A stretch of DNA of 22,498 nucleotides, taken from positions 2,121-24,618 of the forward strand of contig DBTL01000004.1 of NCBI GenBank assembly GCA_002307035.1. Reading direction: 5' to 3'. The translations under genes were made by a program, and so were the position numbers. Positions 21,714 through 22,498 of the stretch are shown piece by piece. Under the pieces are notes generated by a model. The model made no database searches and was not told the origin of the DNA. It saw only the letters and a list, made by a program, of their open reading frames with translations. The first letter of the stretch is position 1, and the number at the start of each line of letters is the position of its first letter. The stretch is from Bacteroides sp. UBA1317 (GTDB lineage Bacteria; Bacteroidota; Bacteroidia; Bacteroidales; Bacteroidaceae).

Positions 21714-22498
21714 TTAATCGTCAATCGGAATAGTAACCGGTACTGCATTTCTTATGCTTACTCTTCTAAAGAAGTAATAGTAACCATAAGCTAAAAACAT
21801 CATGCCCATAAATAACACAAAAATGGCAAAATTATAATAAATCATTGCAGCCAGACAAACCATTGCGCAAAAGAGAGAAATAATAGGAAACACCGGATAA
21901 AAAGGGGCTCGAAAAGGACGTTTCAAATCGGGCTCAGACTTACGGAGTTTCAGTAGCGAAAACATAGATACAATATACATAGTGATAGAACCAAACACGG
22001 ACAAGGTAACAATATTGGCCGTCAGTGGCAAATCGCCAAAAACAATAATATTGTCCGAGAAGATAGCTAGAATACCAATCACACCACCAGCCAAAATAGC
22101 AAGATGGGGTGTCCTGAATCGCTTGCTAACAGTTGACAATACAGAAGGTAAATATCCTGCTCTGGCTACAGCAAATATCTGGCGGGAGTAGCCCATGATG
22201 ATGCCATGAAAAGAGGCTATCAAACCAAATAAGCCAAGCCACACAAGCATATGAAGCCAACCACTTGTACCACCTACCACTATTTTCATCGCCTGCGGAA
22301 GCGGGTCATTGATGTTTGCCAACACGCTCCAATCTCCTACTCCACCGGCAAAAATCATCACCCCCATAGCCAAAACTAGTAGGGTAAGAATGCCACCAAT
22401 AAAAGCTTTAGGAATCGTTTTTCTCGGATTTTTAGCTTCTTCAGCAGCCATAGAGGCTCCTTCAATGGCAAGAAAAAAACAGATAGCAAACCGCATTG
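21714..22498 (-). CDS. Amino acid/ethanolamine permease, 5' end cut by the window edge
   Basis: The last 261 codons of an APC-superfamily membrane transporter are present; the N-terminal part lies beyond 22498. The window begins inside the segment FAIEGASMAAEEAKNPRK-type motif (here LAIEGASMAAEEAKNPRK), conserved in ethanolamine permeases and related APC carriers, followed by about seven hydrophobic segments and a C-terminal FYYFFRR-like anchor. Since the stop lies 11 bases before eutB and eutC follows, ethanolamine is the likely substrate (Eat-type), importing the substrate for the lyase. The Met near the edge is internal and not a start. Gene symbol is left open because the full protein is not visible. 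Confidence 0.88.
   Translation of the reverse strand, partial: MRFAICFFLAIEGASMAAEEAKNPRKTIPKAFIGGILTLLVLAMGVMIFAGGVGDWSVLANINDPLPQAMKIVVGGTSGWLHMLVWLGLFGLIASFHGIIMGYSRQIFAVARAGYLPSVLSTVSKRFRTPHLAILAGGVIGILAIFSDNIIVFGDLPLTANIVTLSVFGSITMYIVSMFSLLKLRKSEPDLKRPFRAPFYPVFPIISLFCAMVCLAAMIYYNFAIFVLFMGMMFLAYGYYYFFRRVSIRNAVPVTIPIDD

Overview
The window looks like chromosomal DNA from the genus Bacteroides or a close Bacteroidales relative. The evidence is the Bacteroides-type promoter pattern (a -33 TTG/TTTG element, about 20 nt, then a -7 TAnnTTTG box) before several genes, weak Shine-Dalgarno sites, lineage-typical proteins (a Bacteroides-type secreted DUF4858-like protein, a possible NigD-like lipoprotein, a DMP19-type protein), a fused hisB and moderate-to-low GC. 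I see no rRNA, tRNA or insertion sequence.

Left end (1-2700). The edge cuts through a CRISPR array: part of a repeat, a 30-nt spacer, one full 36-nt repeat, a 29-nt spacer and a truncated final repeat. Read on the minus strand, the repeat closely resembles Cas13b (type VI-B) repeats as I remember them; no cas gene is in view. A small XRE regulator and an overlapping four-helix membrane protein follow on the minus strand. The next 800 bases without a clear protein gene hold a candidate small RNA (promoter, two hairpins, intrinsic terminator) and several tandem pairs of short dyads, three with a 22-nt period. Then come a secreted protein of unknown function (minus) and, divergently, an AraC-type regulator (plus).

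Centre (3660-11400). A minus-strand histidine operon runs hisG-hisD-hisC-hisB, with hisB a fused phosphatase/dehydratase. Ahead of hisG are a good promoter, an unannotated 14-residue leader peptide with four consecutive His codons, and a strong terminator hairpin. Together these form a classical his attenuator. Upstream lie a PaaI-like thioesterase, a hairpin, and a two-gene unit of a Dabb-domain protein and the disulfide reductase DsbD.

Right half (11400-22498). udk and an MltF-like lytic transglycosylase form a plus-strand pair. It converges, with only 8 bases between stops, on a minus-strand unit: lipoprotein, Yip1-domain membrane protein, smpB, metH. MetH stops after its B12 domain and lacks the AdoMet reactivation domain. 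Next are a DMP19-type protein, a small outer-membrane beta-barrel protein (plus), a bidirectional terminator, and a compact ethanolamine module: permease (cut by the window edge), eutB, eutC. MetH and EutBC are both cobalamin enzymes, but I see no cobalamin riboswitch here.

The least ordinary items are the CRISPR terminus with its possible minus-strand leader, the his leader peptide/attenuator, the candidate sRNA with the nearby 22-nt dyads, and the domain losses in HisB and MetH.
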